Shown here piece by piece: positions 16,312 to 25,983 of a stretch of 64,000 bases of DNA (within the stretch, counting starts at the first letter, position 1; each line of letters opens with the position of its first letter). The position numbers were made by a program, and so were the translations under genes. The stretch is taken from contig JBEGQI010000022.1 of assembly GCA_041181065.1 (NCBI GenBank), positions 1 through 64,000 on the forward strand, read 5' to 3'. The notes under the pieces were generated by a model. That model did no database searches, was not told where the DNA came from, and saw nothing but the letters and a program-made list of their open reading frames with translations. The DNA is from DSYF01 sp041181065 (GTDB taxonomy: Bacteria > Verrucomicrobiota > Verrucomicrobiia > Limisphaerales > DSYF01).

Positions 16312-19300
16312 ATGCGCTCAACTCGCCAAACCGGAGGGCCTTTGAACATTCCCACTCTTCGCCAACTCAATGCGAGGCTCCTGATGCTGGGATGGGCCGT
16401 CATTGCAGCTAGTCGCACAAGCGCCGCAACGCCCTACGCCGCCACTCAGCCGGCATTCCCGGTCAAAAGCACCTCCGCCACGCTAAACGGCATGGCTGTG
16501 GCCAATGGTGAGCCGACCTTTGCGTGGTTCGAGTGGGGCACCAACTTCAGCTTCGGACAAACCACCGCGCCCTTGGATGTGGGCAGCGATTTCGCCGTCT
16601 TGCGGACAAACACCCCGATCAGCGGACTCAATCCCGGCGAGGTTTATGCCTTCCGCTTAGTCGTCAGCAATGCCTCGGGCGTTGCTTGGGGCGCACCACA
16701 AATGCTCACAACCGGCAAGAAGATCGCCGCCTGGGGCGACAACACTTACAACCAAAGCGCCGCGCCGCTCGGCCTGACCCAAATCGTCGCCGTCGCTTGC
16801 GGCTCTTATCATTCGCTAGCTCTCGACGTGACGGGCAAGGTGGCTGCGTGGGGTTACAACGTTTACAACCAAACGAATGTGCCGGCCACTTTGTCCAACG
16901 TCGTGGCCATCGCAGGCGGCATTTATCATAGCCTAGCCTTGCGGGATGACGGGACGATCACCGGCTGGGGACGAAATTTTTCCAGCGAAGCCACTCCGCC
17001 GGCTTCCGCCACCAACGTCATTGCCATCGCTGCTGGCGACTACTTCTCCCTCGCGCTCCGGACGGACGGCACTCCCATCGCTTGGGGAGACGGGTTCTTC
17101 GGCCAGACGAACATCCCCTTTGGTCTGGCCAACGTCGTCGCCATCGCGTGTGGGGATGCTCATTGCCTAGCTCTGTTGGCGGACGGAACGGTGCAAGCTT
17201 GGGGCGACAATATTTTTGGTCAAACCACCGTGCCCGCCGGGTTGAATAATGTCATCGGCATTGCTGGCGGCAATGGTTTCAGCGTCGCCGTCAAAGCCGA
17301 CGGCAGCGTTGTCGAGTGGGGCTGGCCCTATACTTCGCCGGGTTCCATTGGGGCAATCGCAGCGGGCGCCGGGTGGGCTCATTTCCTTGCGTTGAACACC
17401 AACCGCGTCGTGACCTACTGGGGTTCAGACACCGCCGCCAGCGTGCCGCCGCCCGGACTCATCAACGTCTCCGCATTGACCGCGCAATGGCGCCACAATC
17501 TGGCCATCGCCGACAACACCCCGCCCGTCGCGGACCCACTAACTTTTGTCGGCCCGCATAATCAAGACCTCACCGTGACCATCAGCGCCCTCGACCCAAA
17601 CGGCGACGCCCTCAACTATCAGATCACCGGCCTGCCAACCAACGGCGTGCTCTATCAATACTCCGGAGGCGCTCGCGGAGCGGCCATCGTCGCGACCAAC
17701 ACGCCCGTCACGGACCCACTGGGCCGGGTCATCTACGCACCACCGGCACACGCCTTCGGCAGTCCCTATACCAGCTTCAACTTCCTCGCCAACGACGGTT
17801 CCACGAATTCATCCGTCGCCACACTCACGATTTTTCTCGTCCCCACAAAATCCTTCACTGACCGACCGACCGACATCGCGTCCAACACCGCCACGCTCAA
17901 CGGAACTGTTCTGCCCAACGGCGAACCGACTTCCGCGTGGTTCGAGTGGGGAGCGAACGGCACGTTCAACAACTCAACCGCGCTCACAAGTCTTGGTTCG
18001 AGCAATCTCATCTCGCGCTTCAAAGCCGCCATTTCCGGACTGACTCCCGGCGTCATCTATCAATCGCGCTTGATGGTGAGCAACGCATCGGTCGGCGTGA
18101 TGCCCGCAGCGACTCAGCGATTCACCACTGGCCTGCGGCTCGCTGGTTGGGGCAGTGGCACTTCGGGGCAGACAAATTTTCCGGCTGCCACGACTAACAT
18201 CGTCGCCCTCGCGGCGGGTGGTTCGCACAACGTCGCCTTGCGGGCGGGCGGAACGATTCTCTCGTGGGGACTCAATACGTCCGGCCAAACCAATGTCCCC
18301 GCCAACCTCACGAACACCGTCGCGGTCGCGGCGGGCAGCGCGCACAGTCTCGCGCTCCTTTCCGACGGTCGCGTGCGCGCGTGGGGCCGCAACACCTCCG
18401 GCCAAACGAACGTCCCCGCCAGCGTGACTAACATCGTCGCCATTGCCGCCGGTGCGAATCATTGTCTCGCGGTCCGTAACGATGGCCGCGTCATCGCTTG
18501 GGGCGACAACGCCGCCGGTCAAACCAATATTCCCGTGAACACAACCAACGTGGTCGCACTCGCGGCGGGCGTCAGCAACAGCTTTGCGCTTCGCGTGGAT
18601 GGTGTGGTGGTGGCTTGGGGCGGGAGCGGCGGAAACTTGTTGTCCGTGCCATCGGCAGCCACGAATGTGATCGCCATTGCCGCCGGAAATTTTCACGCGC
18701 TGGCGTTGCGTTCAAACGGCACGGTGGTCACGTGGGGAACGAACAACTTTGGTCAGACGAATCTGCCGGCGGGTTTGAGCAACGTCGTCGCCATTGCTGC
18801 TGGCGCGAACCACAGCCTCGCCATCAAGTCAGACGGCTCCACGGTAGCGTGGGGTGGCGGCAGTTTGGGACAGACGAATGTGCCCGCCACGTTGACCGCG
18901 CTGGCCGCGGCGGGTGGAGACTCGCACAGCGTGGCTTTGGGAAATGTCGTGCCCACCGCCAACGCGCTCACCAGCTCCGGTTACGTAAGCCACGATGTCG
19001 TCCTCACATTGACCGGCGCGGACCTGAACAAGGATGCGCTCGGCTTCCGCCTCTTGTCGCTGCCGCTCTCGGGAACTCTCTATCAATACAACGCAGGCAG
19101 CCGTGGTGCCGCCATCAGTGGCGGCAACCCCAATGTCACCGACGCTGCTGGTCGCATCATTTTCGCTCCGGGCTCGGGTCTGTTGGGCGCCAACTTTGCT
19201 TCCTTCGTCGCGAACGATGGTTTGGCTGATTCTCCTCCTGCGTTGCTTACCGTGAACGTCGGTCTTCCCGCCACACCATCGTTCACGAGCGGATCTATCG

Positions 19301-19491
19301 ACACCAATGGTGCGTTCAGCGCCATCTTCACTGGATCTTCCAACGCGACCTACAGCGTCTGGGCTTCCACCAACCTGTCGTCGTGGGAGTTCTTGGGCTC
19401 TGCCACACCGACCACGGGAACTTCATATCAATGGCTGGATGCCAGCGCTACCAATTGGATGCAGCGATTCTACCGGGCGACCGCGCCCTGA
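16312..19491 (+). CDS. Giant secreted RCC1-repeat protein with duplicated architecture
   Basis: 1059 residues. The ATG at 16312 is taken over an in-frame TTG at 16258. A hydrophobic signal-like stretch (LLMLGWAVIAASRTSAA) is followed by two similar blocks. Each starts with an Fn3-like unit (STSATLNGMAVANGEPTFAW / SNTATLNGTVLPNGEPTSAW), followed by several RCC1-type repeats (W-G-x-N-x-x-G-Q-T-N-V-P-A, then N-V-V-A-I-A-A-G-x-x-H-S-L-A-L), and then by a cadherin-like unit (LYQYSGGARGAAI / LYQYNAGSRGAAI). The end is the shared C-terminal module (SVWASTNLSSWEFLG ... RFYRATAP). The RCC1 units would make two seven-bladed-type propellers. Presumably surface-exposed and binding; no catalytic motif was seen. 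Confidence 0.8.
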   Translation: MRSTRQTGGPLNIPTLRQLNARLLMLGWAVIAASRTSAATPYAATQPAFPVKSTSATLNGMAVANGEPTFAWFEWGTNFSFGQTTAPLDVGSDFAVLRTNTPISGLNPGEVYAFRLVVSNASGVAWGAPQMLTTGKKIAAWGDNTYNQSAAPLGLTQIVAVACGSYHSLALDVTGKVAAWGYNVYNQTNVPATLSNVVAIAGGIYHSLALRDDGTITGWGRNFSSEATPPASATNVIAIAAGDYFSLALRTDGTPIAWGDGFFGQTNIPFGLANVVAIACGDAHCLALLADGTVQAWGDNIFGQTTVPAGLNNVIGIAGGNGFSVAVKADGSVVEWGWPYTSPGSIGAIAAGAGWAHFLALNTNRVVTYWGSDTAASVPPPGLINVSALTAQWRHNLAIADNTPPVADPLTFVGPHNQDLTVTISALDPNGDALNYQITGLPTNGVLYQYSGGARGAAIVATNTPVTDPLGRVIYAPPAHAFGSPYTSFNFLANDGSTNSSVATLTIFLVPTKSFTDRPTDIASNTATLNGTVLPNGEPTSAWFEWGANGTFNNSTALTSLGSSNLISRFKAAISGLTPGVIYQSRLMVSNASVGVMPAATQRFTTGLRLAGWGSGTSGQTNFPAATTNIVALAAGGSHNVALRAGGTILSWGLNTSGQTNVPANLTNTVAVAAGSAHSLALLSDGRVRAWGRNTSGQTNVPASVTNIVAIAAGANHCLAVRNDGRVIAWGDNAAGQTNIPVNTTNVVALAAGVSNSFALRVDGVVVAWGGSGGNLLSVPSAATNVIAIAAGNFHALALRSNGTVVTWGTNNFGQTNLPAGLSNVVAIAAGANHSLAIKSDGSTVAWGGGSLGQTNVPATLTALAAAGGDSHSVALGNVVPTANALTSSGYVSHDVVLTLTGADLNKDALGFRLLSLPLSGTLYQYNAGSRGAAISGGNPNVTDAAGRIIFAPGSGLLGANFASFVANDGLADSPPALLTVNVGLPATPSFTSGSIDTNGAFSAIFTGSSNATYSVWASTNLSSWEFLGSATPTTGTSYQWLDASATNWMQRFYRATAP

Positions 19492-19575
19492 TGCTTGGCT
19501 GAGTCAATCATCTGGTTTTTCGTCCGCCTTTCCGGATAATTCCGCCCGCGTGACGTGTTCACGCGCCAAGTTTTC

Positions 19576-21336
19576 ATGCTGCCCAACAAACAGATCGAAG
19601 CCGCGCTGCAAGCCGCCGTCCGCGCCGTCCTTCCGGACGCCGATGTGAGCGCCGTGCTCGTGCGCCCGTGCCCGGACCCGAAATTTGGCGATTACCAGAG
19701 CAACGCCCTGATGGCCCTTGCCAAGGCGCGCAAGTTGAACCCGCGCCAGTTCGCCACCGACGTCGTCGCCAAGCTCGACGTGTCCACGTTCTGCGAGAAG
19801 GTTGAGATCGCCGGCGCCGGCTTCCTGAATTTCCGGCTCAAGCCCGCAGCGCTTTGCGCCTGTCTCGATGAAGCGGTTGCGGGCAAGCATCTGTTCTTTG
19901 CGCCCGCTGCGTCGCCGCGCACCATCGTCGTGGATTTCAGTTCGCCCAACGTCGCCAAGCCGATGCACGTCGGCCACATCCGCTCCACGGGCATTGGTGA
20001 CGCGCTTCAACGCATCCTGCGGCTGCTCGGTCATCACGTCATCACCGATAACCACATCGGCGATTGGGGCACGCAGTTCGGTCTGTTGCTGGTGGGCTGG
20101 AAACAGTCGCTCGATAAAGCCGCGCTGGAAAAGGATCCCATTGCGGAATTGGAACGCCTTTACAAAGCGACGAACGCCAAATGCGAAGCGGAACCGGTCT
20201 TGCGCGAAGAAGCGAAGCGTGAGTTGGTGAAGCTCCAAGCAGGCGACGCCGAGAACACCGCCATCTGGAAGGAGATGATTCGGTTGTCGCAGGTGCAGTT
20301 CGATACGATCTACGGCCGGCTCGGCGTGAAGTTCGACCAAACGTTGGGTGAAAGTTTTTACAACCCGTGGCTGGGTGAAGTCGTTAACGACCTGCTCAAA
20401 CGCGGCATCGCCCGCGAGAGCGAAGGCGCCGTGGGCATTTTCAGCGACGGCTCGTTGCCGCCAAAGGAAGATCCGTTTCTCGTCAATCGTGACGGCGAAT
20501 GGGTGGCCGACCCCGCGCTAGTCCGCAAGAGCGACGGTGGTTTCAACTACATGACCACGGACCTCGCGACGATTGATTACCGGCTCAAGACGTGGTCACC
20601 GCACGACATCGTGTATGTGGTGGACGACCGACAGGCGCCGCATTTCAAGAAGCTATTTCTCGCGTTCACTCGCTGGCAGGCCGACGCCGCAAAGAAAGTG
20701 AAGTTGGTGCATGTCGGCTTCGGCAAAATTTTGGGCGACGACGGCAAGCCCTTCAAGACGCGCAGCGGTGACACGGTTAAACTTGGCGATTTGATGGATG
20801 AAGCCGAGTCGCGCGCGCTGGCGGTGGTGAACGAAAAAAATCCCGACCTGCCCGAAGCGCAACGCCGCGAGATTGCACGCGTCGTCGGCCTTGGCGCCGT
20901 GAAATACGCCGACCTGCTGCCGAACCGGCAGAGCGATTACGTGTTCAGCTGGGACAAGATGCTGTCGCTGCAAGGCAACACCGCGCCTTACCTGCAATAC
21001 GCCTACGCGCGCATCGCGAGCATTTTGAGAAAAGCGGAAAGCGGAAAGCGGAAAGCGGAAATTGCTTTGGCAGCGCCCGAAGAACTCGCGCTTGCCAAGC
21101 AACTACTCAACTTCGGTGGTGTGTTGGAAGCCGTGGCGGATGATTATCGCCCGAACTATCTCTGCAATTATCTCTACGAAGTCGCCGGTGCTTTTGCGAA
21201 GTTCTACGAAGGGTGCCCGGTTTTGAAGTCGGAGGGAGAAACCCGCGCCAGCCGCCTCGCGCTCTGCAAACTCACGGGTCGAGTCCTCAAGCAAGGTTTG
21301 GACGTGCTAGGCATCGAAGTGCTGGAGCAGATGTAG
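19576..21336 (+). CDS. argS: Arginyl-tRNA synthetase
   Basis: 586 residues. Class I synthetase charging tRNA-Arg. The N-terminal Add1 domain is followed by VVDFSSPNVAKPMHVGHIRS with the HIGH-type site HVGH (131-134). Further motifs are NHIGDWGTQFG, MTTDLATIDYRL, VYVVDDRQAPHFKKLF and the KMSKS-region substitute KPFKTRSGDTVKLGDLMDEA, as in many ArgRS. The C-terminal anticodon-binding helix bundle ends in VLKQGLDVLGIEVLEQM. The ATG at 19576 gives the usual N terminus; GTG 19555 is in frame. A 7-base tandem repeat lies within the gene (21034-21061). Confidence 0.95.
   Translation: MLPNKQIEAALQAAVRAVLPDADVSAVLVRPCPDPKFGDYQSNALMALAKARKLNPRQFATDVVAKLDVSTFCEKVEIAGAGFLNFRLKPAALCACLDEAVAGKHLFFAPAASPRTIVVDFSSPNVAKPMHVGHIRSTGIGDALQRILRLLGHHVITDNHIGDWGTQFGLLLVGWKQSLDKAALEKDPIAELERLYKATNAKCEAEPVLREEAKRELVKLQAGDAENTAIWKEMIRLSQVQFDTIYGRLGVKFDQTLGESFYNPWLGEVVNDLLKRGIARESEGAVGIFSDGSLPPKEDPFLVNRDGEWVADPALVRKSDGGFNYMTTDLATIDYRLKTWSPHDIVYVVDDRQAPHFKKLFLAFTRWQADAAKKVKLVHVGFGKILGDDGKPFKTRSGDTVKLGDLMDEAESRALAVVNEKNPDLPEAQRREIARVVGLGAVKYADLLPNRQSDYVFSWDKMLSLQGNTAPYLQYAYARIASILRKAESGKRKAEIALAAPEELALAKQLLNFGGVLEAVADDYRPNYLCNYLYEVAGAFAKFYEGCPVLKSEGETRASRLALCKLTGRVLKQGLDVLGIEVLEQM
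21034..21061 (+). repeat. Heptanucleotide tandem repeat (GCGGAAA x4) inside argS
   Basis: Four perfect consecutive copies of GCGGAAA. The unit is not a multiple of three, so gain or loss of one copy would shift the argS frame. It encodes a basic linker (RKAESGKRKAE) between the catalytic core and the anticodon-binding domain. Confidence 0.9.
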
Positions 21337-21363
21337 ACATCCACTATCTAGTAGAAGACACAA

Positions 21364-21391
21364 AAAAGGCGCGGATTGCTCCGCGCCTTTT
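21364..21391. terminator. Bidirectional terminator between argS and dnaN
   Basis: Stem AAAAGGCGCGGA / TCCGCGCCTTTT with loop TTGC. The A-run on one side and T-run on the other allow it to serve the convergent argS and dnaN transcripts. Confidence 0.88.
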
Positions 21392-21408
21392 GCTTTCATT
21401 TCTGTGCC

Positions 21409-22518
21409 TCAGCTCAATCGCATCGGCATCACGACATAGAGGAAAGGGCCGTTGATTTTCAAGACGCCCGGGCTCAACTCGTCGATCAGTTCGAAGAAGA
21501 CTTCGTCTTCGGCCAGCGAGTTCAGCGGATCAATCATGTATTTCGGATTGAAGGCGATGGCCATGTCCTTGCCCTTGTAGTTCACCGCGATGCTTTCGCG
21601 CGCTTCACCGACTTCCGGCGAGTTGGCCGTAATAGCAAGATTGTTCTTTGTGAAGGTGAGCTTCACTGAGTTCGACTTCTCGCTCGTCATGATTTCCGCG
21701 CGGCGCAGGGCATGGAGGAATTCTTCGCGCACCAACTGCACGCGCTCCTTGGCCTCACCCGGAATGACCTGACGGTAGTTGGGATAGTTGCCTTCAATGA
21801 GCTTGCTTATGATCAAAATGGAAAATCCTTTGTCATCTTTAAGGTTGAAAGCCGCTTGGTTCTCACTGTAACGGATTTCTATCTCTCCCGTTCCTTGGAG
21901 CAAACGATTCAACTCGTTAACCGCCTTTGCCGGAACAATGAATTCGCCCTGGCTTTGCTCGGTCACGTCCACTTCCTCATCCACCAGCGCAAGTCGACGG
22001 CCATCGGTGGCCACCATCGTCAGCTTGTGATCTTTAAGGCTCATGAAAATACCGTTCAAGACGTAGCGGGATTCGTCGGTGGAGATGGCGAAGGAGGTCT
22101 TGCGCATCATGGACTTCACCGTTTCCTGCTTGAGAGCGACTTTCTTTTCGTCCTTGAACTTTGGCATCGGCGGATATTCTTCCGCCGCGAGGCCGTTCAC
22201 TTTGTAGAAGGAGGCACCCGCCCGGATGCTGCAATTGTTCTTCTCGTCCACCTCGAGTTCTATGTCGCCGCTGTTCAACTCGCGGATGATGCCGAAAAGC
22301 TTCTTCACTGGAACGGTCGTTGAGCCGCCCTTTTTGACCTGCGCTTCAACCGCACAGGAAACGGTGACATCCAGATCGGTGGCGGTGAGTTTGAGGCGGT
22401 TCCCCTCGGCTTCGAGCAGGACGTTGGAGAGAATTGGCAGCGTCGTGCGTGTGCTGACCACGTTTTGGACCGCCTGCAGTCCGTGGATGATTTGATCCTT
22501 CGAGATGGTCAGGTTCAT
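21409..22518 (-). CDS. dnaN: DNA polymerase III sliding clamp (beta subunit)
   Basis: 369 residues, the normal length for a clamp. It forms the dimeric ring that tethers the replicative polymerase. N-terminal MNLTISKDQIIHGLQAVQNV and the LPILSNVLLEA strand open domain 1; AEEYPPMPKF marks the domain 1/2 junction, ESRYVLNGIFM domain 2 and KYMIDPLNSL domain 3. The end VVMPMRLS is the conserved terminal strand. It is not next to dnaA or recF here. A 206-base gap containing a DnaA-box-like site lies upstream. Confidence 0.96.
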   Translation of the reverse strand: MNLTISKDQIIHGLQAVQNVVSTRTTLPILSNVLLEAEGNRLKLTATDLDVTVSCAVEAQVKKGGSTTVPVKKLFGIIRELNSGDIELEVDEKNNCSIRAGASFYKVNGLAAEEYPPMPKFKDEKKVALKQETVKSMMRKTSFAISTDESRYVLNGIFMSLKDHKLTMVATDGRRLALVDEEVDVTEQSQGEFIVPAKAVNELNRLLQGTGEIEIRYSENQAAFNLKDDKGFSILIISKLIEGNYPNYRQVIPGEAKERVQLVREEFLHALRRAEIMTSEKSNSVKLTFTKNNLAITANSPEVGEARESIAVNYKGKDMAIAFNPKYMIDPLNSLAEDEVFFELIDELSPGVLKINGPFLYVVMPMRLS

Positions 22519-22571
22519 TGCGTAATTAAGAGTGGTTCCTCAGTTGAAAATTGGACCGATTTAATATGGGG

Positions 22572-22580
22572 TGTGAATAA
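22572..22580 (-). promoter_or_regulatory. DnaA-box-like 9-mer upstream of dnaN
   Basis: The minus strand reads TTATTCACA, matching the TTATNCACA consensus, 54 bases before the dnaN start. The surrounding gap has several A-rich runs. A single box points to DnaA-linked control of dnaN rather than a replication origin. Confidence 0.4.
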
Positions 22581-22724
22581 GCAAAACAACCCGGGGTGTC
22601 AAGGAATCGGGCCGGAATTCGATTGGAATCAATGTCAAAAAAACACCAAACAAAAAAGAGCCGCGCCCTAAAGACGGAATTCTTCACACTACCCACAAAC
22701 AATTCACAAGAAATCAGCAGACAA

Positions 22725-23897
22725 TCACCGGCCTTGTGCACGGCGGATGATGCCCGGAAGCAGTTCCACCACGCGGCTGATTTCAGTCTCGGTTGTTTCC
22801 CGGCCCAACGAGAAACGAACCAATGAACGAGCCAAGTCACGGTTCAAACCTAACGCCGAAACAACGTGCGAAGGTTCCAGTGATCCAGCTGAGCAGGCCG
22901 CACCGGCTGAAGCACAAATGCCTTCGACGTCCAAACCTGCCAGAAGGGCGAAACTATCGGTGCCTTCGACGACAAAGCTGATGGTATTGGCAAGTCGGCG
23001 TGATTGAGAACCGACAAGGCGAGCACCCGCAACACCTGTGATGGAATCTGACAAACGGTTTGTCATCGCGCGCAGCGGAGCTGTGGCAAACGTTGGTAGC
23101 TTCACTAAGTTTTCCAAAGCAGTGACGAGCCCAGCGATTCCCGGCAGGTTTTCAGTTCCGGCGCGGCGCTCGTTTTCATGCCCGCCGCCGAAAAGGATTG
23201 GGTCGGGCAACAGTGGTGAACGGATGAACAATGCGCCCGCGCCCTTCGGACCATGGAATTTATGAGCACAAAGGCTTACCAAGTCGGCGTTGAATTGATG
23301 GATTGTTGCAAATGGCTCCTTACCGAACCATTGGGCGGCGTCAGTGTGAAAGACCACGCCACGATCACGACACAACGCGCCCAACTCCGCGATGGGTTGC
23401 AAGGTCCCAATCTCATTGTTGGCCGCCATCACTGAGACCAGGATGGTATCCGGCCGCAGCGCCTTTTTAAGAGCTTCCAGAGAGACCAACCCTTCCGAAT
23501 CCACCTTTAAAATAGTCAACTCAAAGCCTTCACGCTTGGCGAGGTATTCGAAGCAGTGCAGCACCGCATGATGTTCCACCGCGCTGGTGATCAGATGTCG
23601 ACCTTTGGCGCGCAGGAGACGCGCCGTGCCGAAGATTGCCAGGTTGTTTGATTCGGTGCCGCCACTGGTGAAGATGACTTCACTGGGTTTTGTTCCGAGA
23701 AACTTCGCCGTGCGATCACGAAAATCATCCAGCAACGACCGCGCACGCCGTCCGACGTGATGGATGCTGGAAGGGTTGCCCCACAACTCATCGAGGAACG
23801 GCTGCATCGCCCCGCGCACCTGTGGGTCCAAAGGCGTGGTGGCGTTGTAATCGAAGTAGATGGTCTTTAGCACCGGCGACGCTGATTGAACATTCAC
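22725..23897 (-). CDS. Cysteine desulfurase (NifS/IscS family)
   Basis: 390 residues, class V aminotransferase fold. It takes sulfur from cysteine for Fe-S clusters or tRNA thiolation. FDYNATTPLDP opens the protein. FTSGGTESNNLAI holds PLP contacts, SAVEHHAVL carries the ring-stacking His, and HTDAAQWFGK the PLP Asp. The PLP lysine is Lys213 in CAHKFHGPKGAG. The catalytic loop Cys335 lies in GAACSAGSLEPSHV, whose short form suggests group I (NifS/IscS). There is no adjacent iscU or isc regulator. The gene points toward dnaN with a 206-base gap. Confidence 0.93.
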   Translation of the reverse strand: MNVQSASPVLKTIYFDYNATTPLDPQVRGAMQPFLDELWGNPSSIHHVGRRARSLLDDFRDRTAKFLGTKPSEVIFTSGGTESNNLAIFGTARLLRAKGRHLITSAVEHHAVLHCFEYLAKREGFELTILKVDSEGLVSLEALKKALRPDTILVSVMAANNEIGTLQPIAELGALCRDRGVVFHTDAAQWFGKEPFATIHQFNADLVSLCAHKFHGPKGAGALFIRSPLLPDPILFGGGHENERRAGTENLPGIAGLVTALENLVKLPTFATAPLRAMTNRLSDSITGVAGARLVGSQSRRLANTISFVVEGTDSFALLAGLDVEGICASAGAACSAGSLEPSHVVSALGLNRDLARSLVRFSLGRETTETEISRVVELLPGIIRRAQGR

Positions 23898-24021
23898 ACG
23901 CGCTTGTGTTCAAGGGCAGAACAACAGACAGGCCGTCAAAAGCAGCTGGACAAGCTGCCGTTCCTCAGGAATGGTCAAAGGAATCAGTCAGTAACCATTC
24001 CAACCTACTTAGAAGCGAAGT

Positions 24022-24992
24022 ATGAAGAAGGCCCTTAAAAATATCATCGGGACATTTGTGTTTACAGCGCTTGCGTTCAACCTCAAGGCGCAGTTGTTCC
24101 AGCAGGATTTTTCAACCTCCACAAACCTTGCGGATTACATCAGTGCGACTGCACCGAACAGCGGGCAGTTCAACTCGATCAGCACCTCCGGCGCCGCCGT
24201 TACCGTAGCGATTGTGAGCAACGCACTGCAATACGTCCGCACCAGCGGCAACTCCGGCTCATTCTCACGCACCAATGAATTTGCCGGGCCACCGGCAGCG
24301 GTGGTTTGCAAATTCGATCTGACCGTGCTTGGCAACGGCAGCAGCAGCACGTCTGTGGCCACCTGGCTTTGGGGCGCAGGATTTGGAACTGCCAACAGCG
24401 CCGATGCAAACGCCAAAGTCCACTCCCGCTTCTCCATCAACGTCCCACCACGCCGGACCAGTTTGTTGTGCGCGACATCAATGCCGGAAAAAACTGGCTG
24501 ACAAATAGTGGCACGCAAACCATCACTTGGGTCATCAACAACTCCGGAAGCCCGCTCACTTACACCGCCCCAAATGGCTCATCAGAGACCGTGACCAACG
24601 ATGCCTCCGATCTCTGGGTGGGAACGACCCGTGCCATTGATGACATGGCGGCGACCAGCGGCTCGAATGCACTGGCCAACTTCAAGTTCGCTATCAGTGG
24701 CGGCAGCGAAACCATCACGATGGATAACTTTTCCATCACCGATCCTACCACCAGCGTGGTGGTGGTGCCGCAGCCGGCGCTCACGTTTGGCCCCATGCTT
24801 ACCAATGGAAACTTACTTGCCCGCTTCAGCGGGTTGAGCGGCACCAACTACACAATTGAAGCTACGCCCACATTATCCCCTGCAAGCTGGTTCAAGTTCA
24901 CCAATGTCACGGCGACGGCAGGAGAATTCGAAGTTGTCGCGCCCACCGCAAATCCATCGCAACTTTTCCGAGCCGTATATCCAAGTTACTAA
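24022..24992 (+). pseudogene. Secreted protein gene interrupted by a one-base frameshift
   Basis: Frame one (24022-24501) starts with a signal peptide (MKKALKNIIGTFVFTALAFNLKAQ) and continues through LQYVRTSGNSGSFSRTNEFA into FSINV. It then turns into nonsense and stops at 24501. The next frame picks up at about 24444 with DQFVVRDINAGKNWLTNS and runs to 24992, ending in the shared C-terminal module (NYTIEATPTLSPASWFKF ... LFRAVYPSY). The switch falls at the C-run 24444-24446, so a single missing C (CCC for CCCC) would restore one 323-residue protein. It is either a real mutation or a base-call error. Confidence 0.75.
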
Positions 24993-25011
24993 GACCGGTT
25001 GAGGCCGCGGC

Positions 25012-25983
25012 TCAGTAGAACGTCTGGAACAACGTCCCCATCACGCTGATGGGGCCTTGGTCCTCCAAACTTTCCGTGGCCTTGTCGAGCTTCTGCAAGG
25101 TGAGCTTGGCGTTGTTGTAGAATTCTTTTTCGTTCACCAGCTTTCCGATCGTGCCGTCGCCGCGGTTCACCTTTTGGAGGATCTCCTTCAAGTTCGTCAT
25201 CGATTCGGTCGTCTCGGTGTAAAGCTTGTCGTCCGTCAGCAGCTTGCCGAGCGAACCTTTGCCGGCCTTCGCGTCCGCGATGACGGTCTTGGCATCTGCA
25301 ATGGTCGCGCGCAGATCGGAAGCCGTGTCCTGCAGGTTGGAAACCGTGGCGAGCGTGGACGTGTAAAGCGTGTCGTCCATGATGAGCTTGCCGATGGTGC
25401 CTTTGCCGTCGGCAATCTGGGAGGAGATGCGGTTCATGTTGGAAAGCGAGCCGGAGATATTCGTCTGGTTCTGCTTCAGCAGGTCGGTGAGCGGGCCGAG
25501 GATGTTCTCGATCTTGTCGCCGGAGAAACTCGCCGTCATGCGGTCCACGTTGCCCGCCACGTTATCGAGCTTCTGCATGATGGCGTTCAAGTCAGCCTGC
25601 TCGGTGGATTGGATGTCCGAGCCGTCATCGGCCACTTTTGCGGTCGGCGAACCGAAATCAACGGACACAAAATTCTGGCCCATCAAACCGGCGAACTGGA
25701 TGGTCGCGATGCTGTCGATCTTCACGATGGCGCCTTCCTTGAGCTTCATCATGACCTTCACCTTGTTGTTCTCGATGCGAATCTTTTCAACGCGGCCGAT
25801 CTCGACGCCCGCCATCTTGACGCGGTCGCCTTCCTTGAGTTCGCGCGCGGTGTTGAAGCGGGCGTTGATGCGTTTGCCACCGCGAATGCCGTCGAAGCTG
25901 CCGAGCGTTTCCAGGATGAGCACGGCGGCGATGACGATGAGCGCGGCGAACAACCCGAGCCGGGTTTCAAGGGAGTTTTTCAT
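25012..25983 (-). CDS. MCE/MlaD-like lipid-transport substrate-binding protein
   Basis: 323 residues. One N-terminal membrane helix (about 7-28) is followed by the MCE domain (RINARFNTARELKEGDRVKM AGVEIGRVEKI ... FAGLMGQNFVSVDFG). A long helical tail carries three copies of a G-x-G-x-[IL]-GKL unit (GKGTIGKLIMDDTLYT, GKGSLGKLLTDDKLYT, GDGTIGKLVNEKEFYN). It would shuttle phospholipid or another lipid between membranes with the two upstream ABC components. Its start overlaps the ATPase stop by 4 bases, so it is the last gene of the operon. Confidence 0.9.
   Translation of the reverse strand: MKNSLETRLGLFAALIVIAAVLILETLGSFDGIRGGKRINARFNTARELKEGDRVKMAGVEIGRVEKIRIENNKVKVMMKLKEGAIVKIDSIATIQFAGLMGQNFVSVDFGSPTAKVADDGSDIQSTEQADLNAIMQKLDNVAGNVDRMTASFSGDKIENILGPLTDLLKQNQTNISGSLSNMNRISSQIADGKGTIGKLIMDDTLYTSTLATVSNLQDTASDLRATIADAKTVIADAKAGKGSLGKLLTDDKLYTETTESMTNLKEILQKVNRGDGTIGKLVNEKEFYNNAKLTLQKLDKATESLEDQGPISVMGTLFQTFY

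Noticed and set aside
22519..22724. Possible replication origin
   Set aside because: Only one DnaA box was found, without dnaA or a box cluster.
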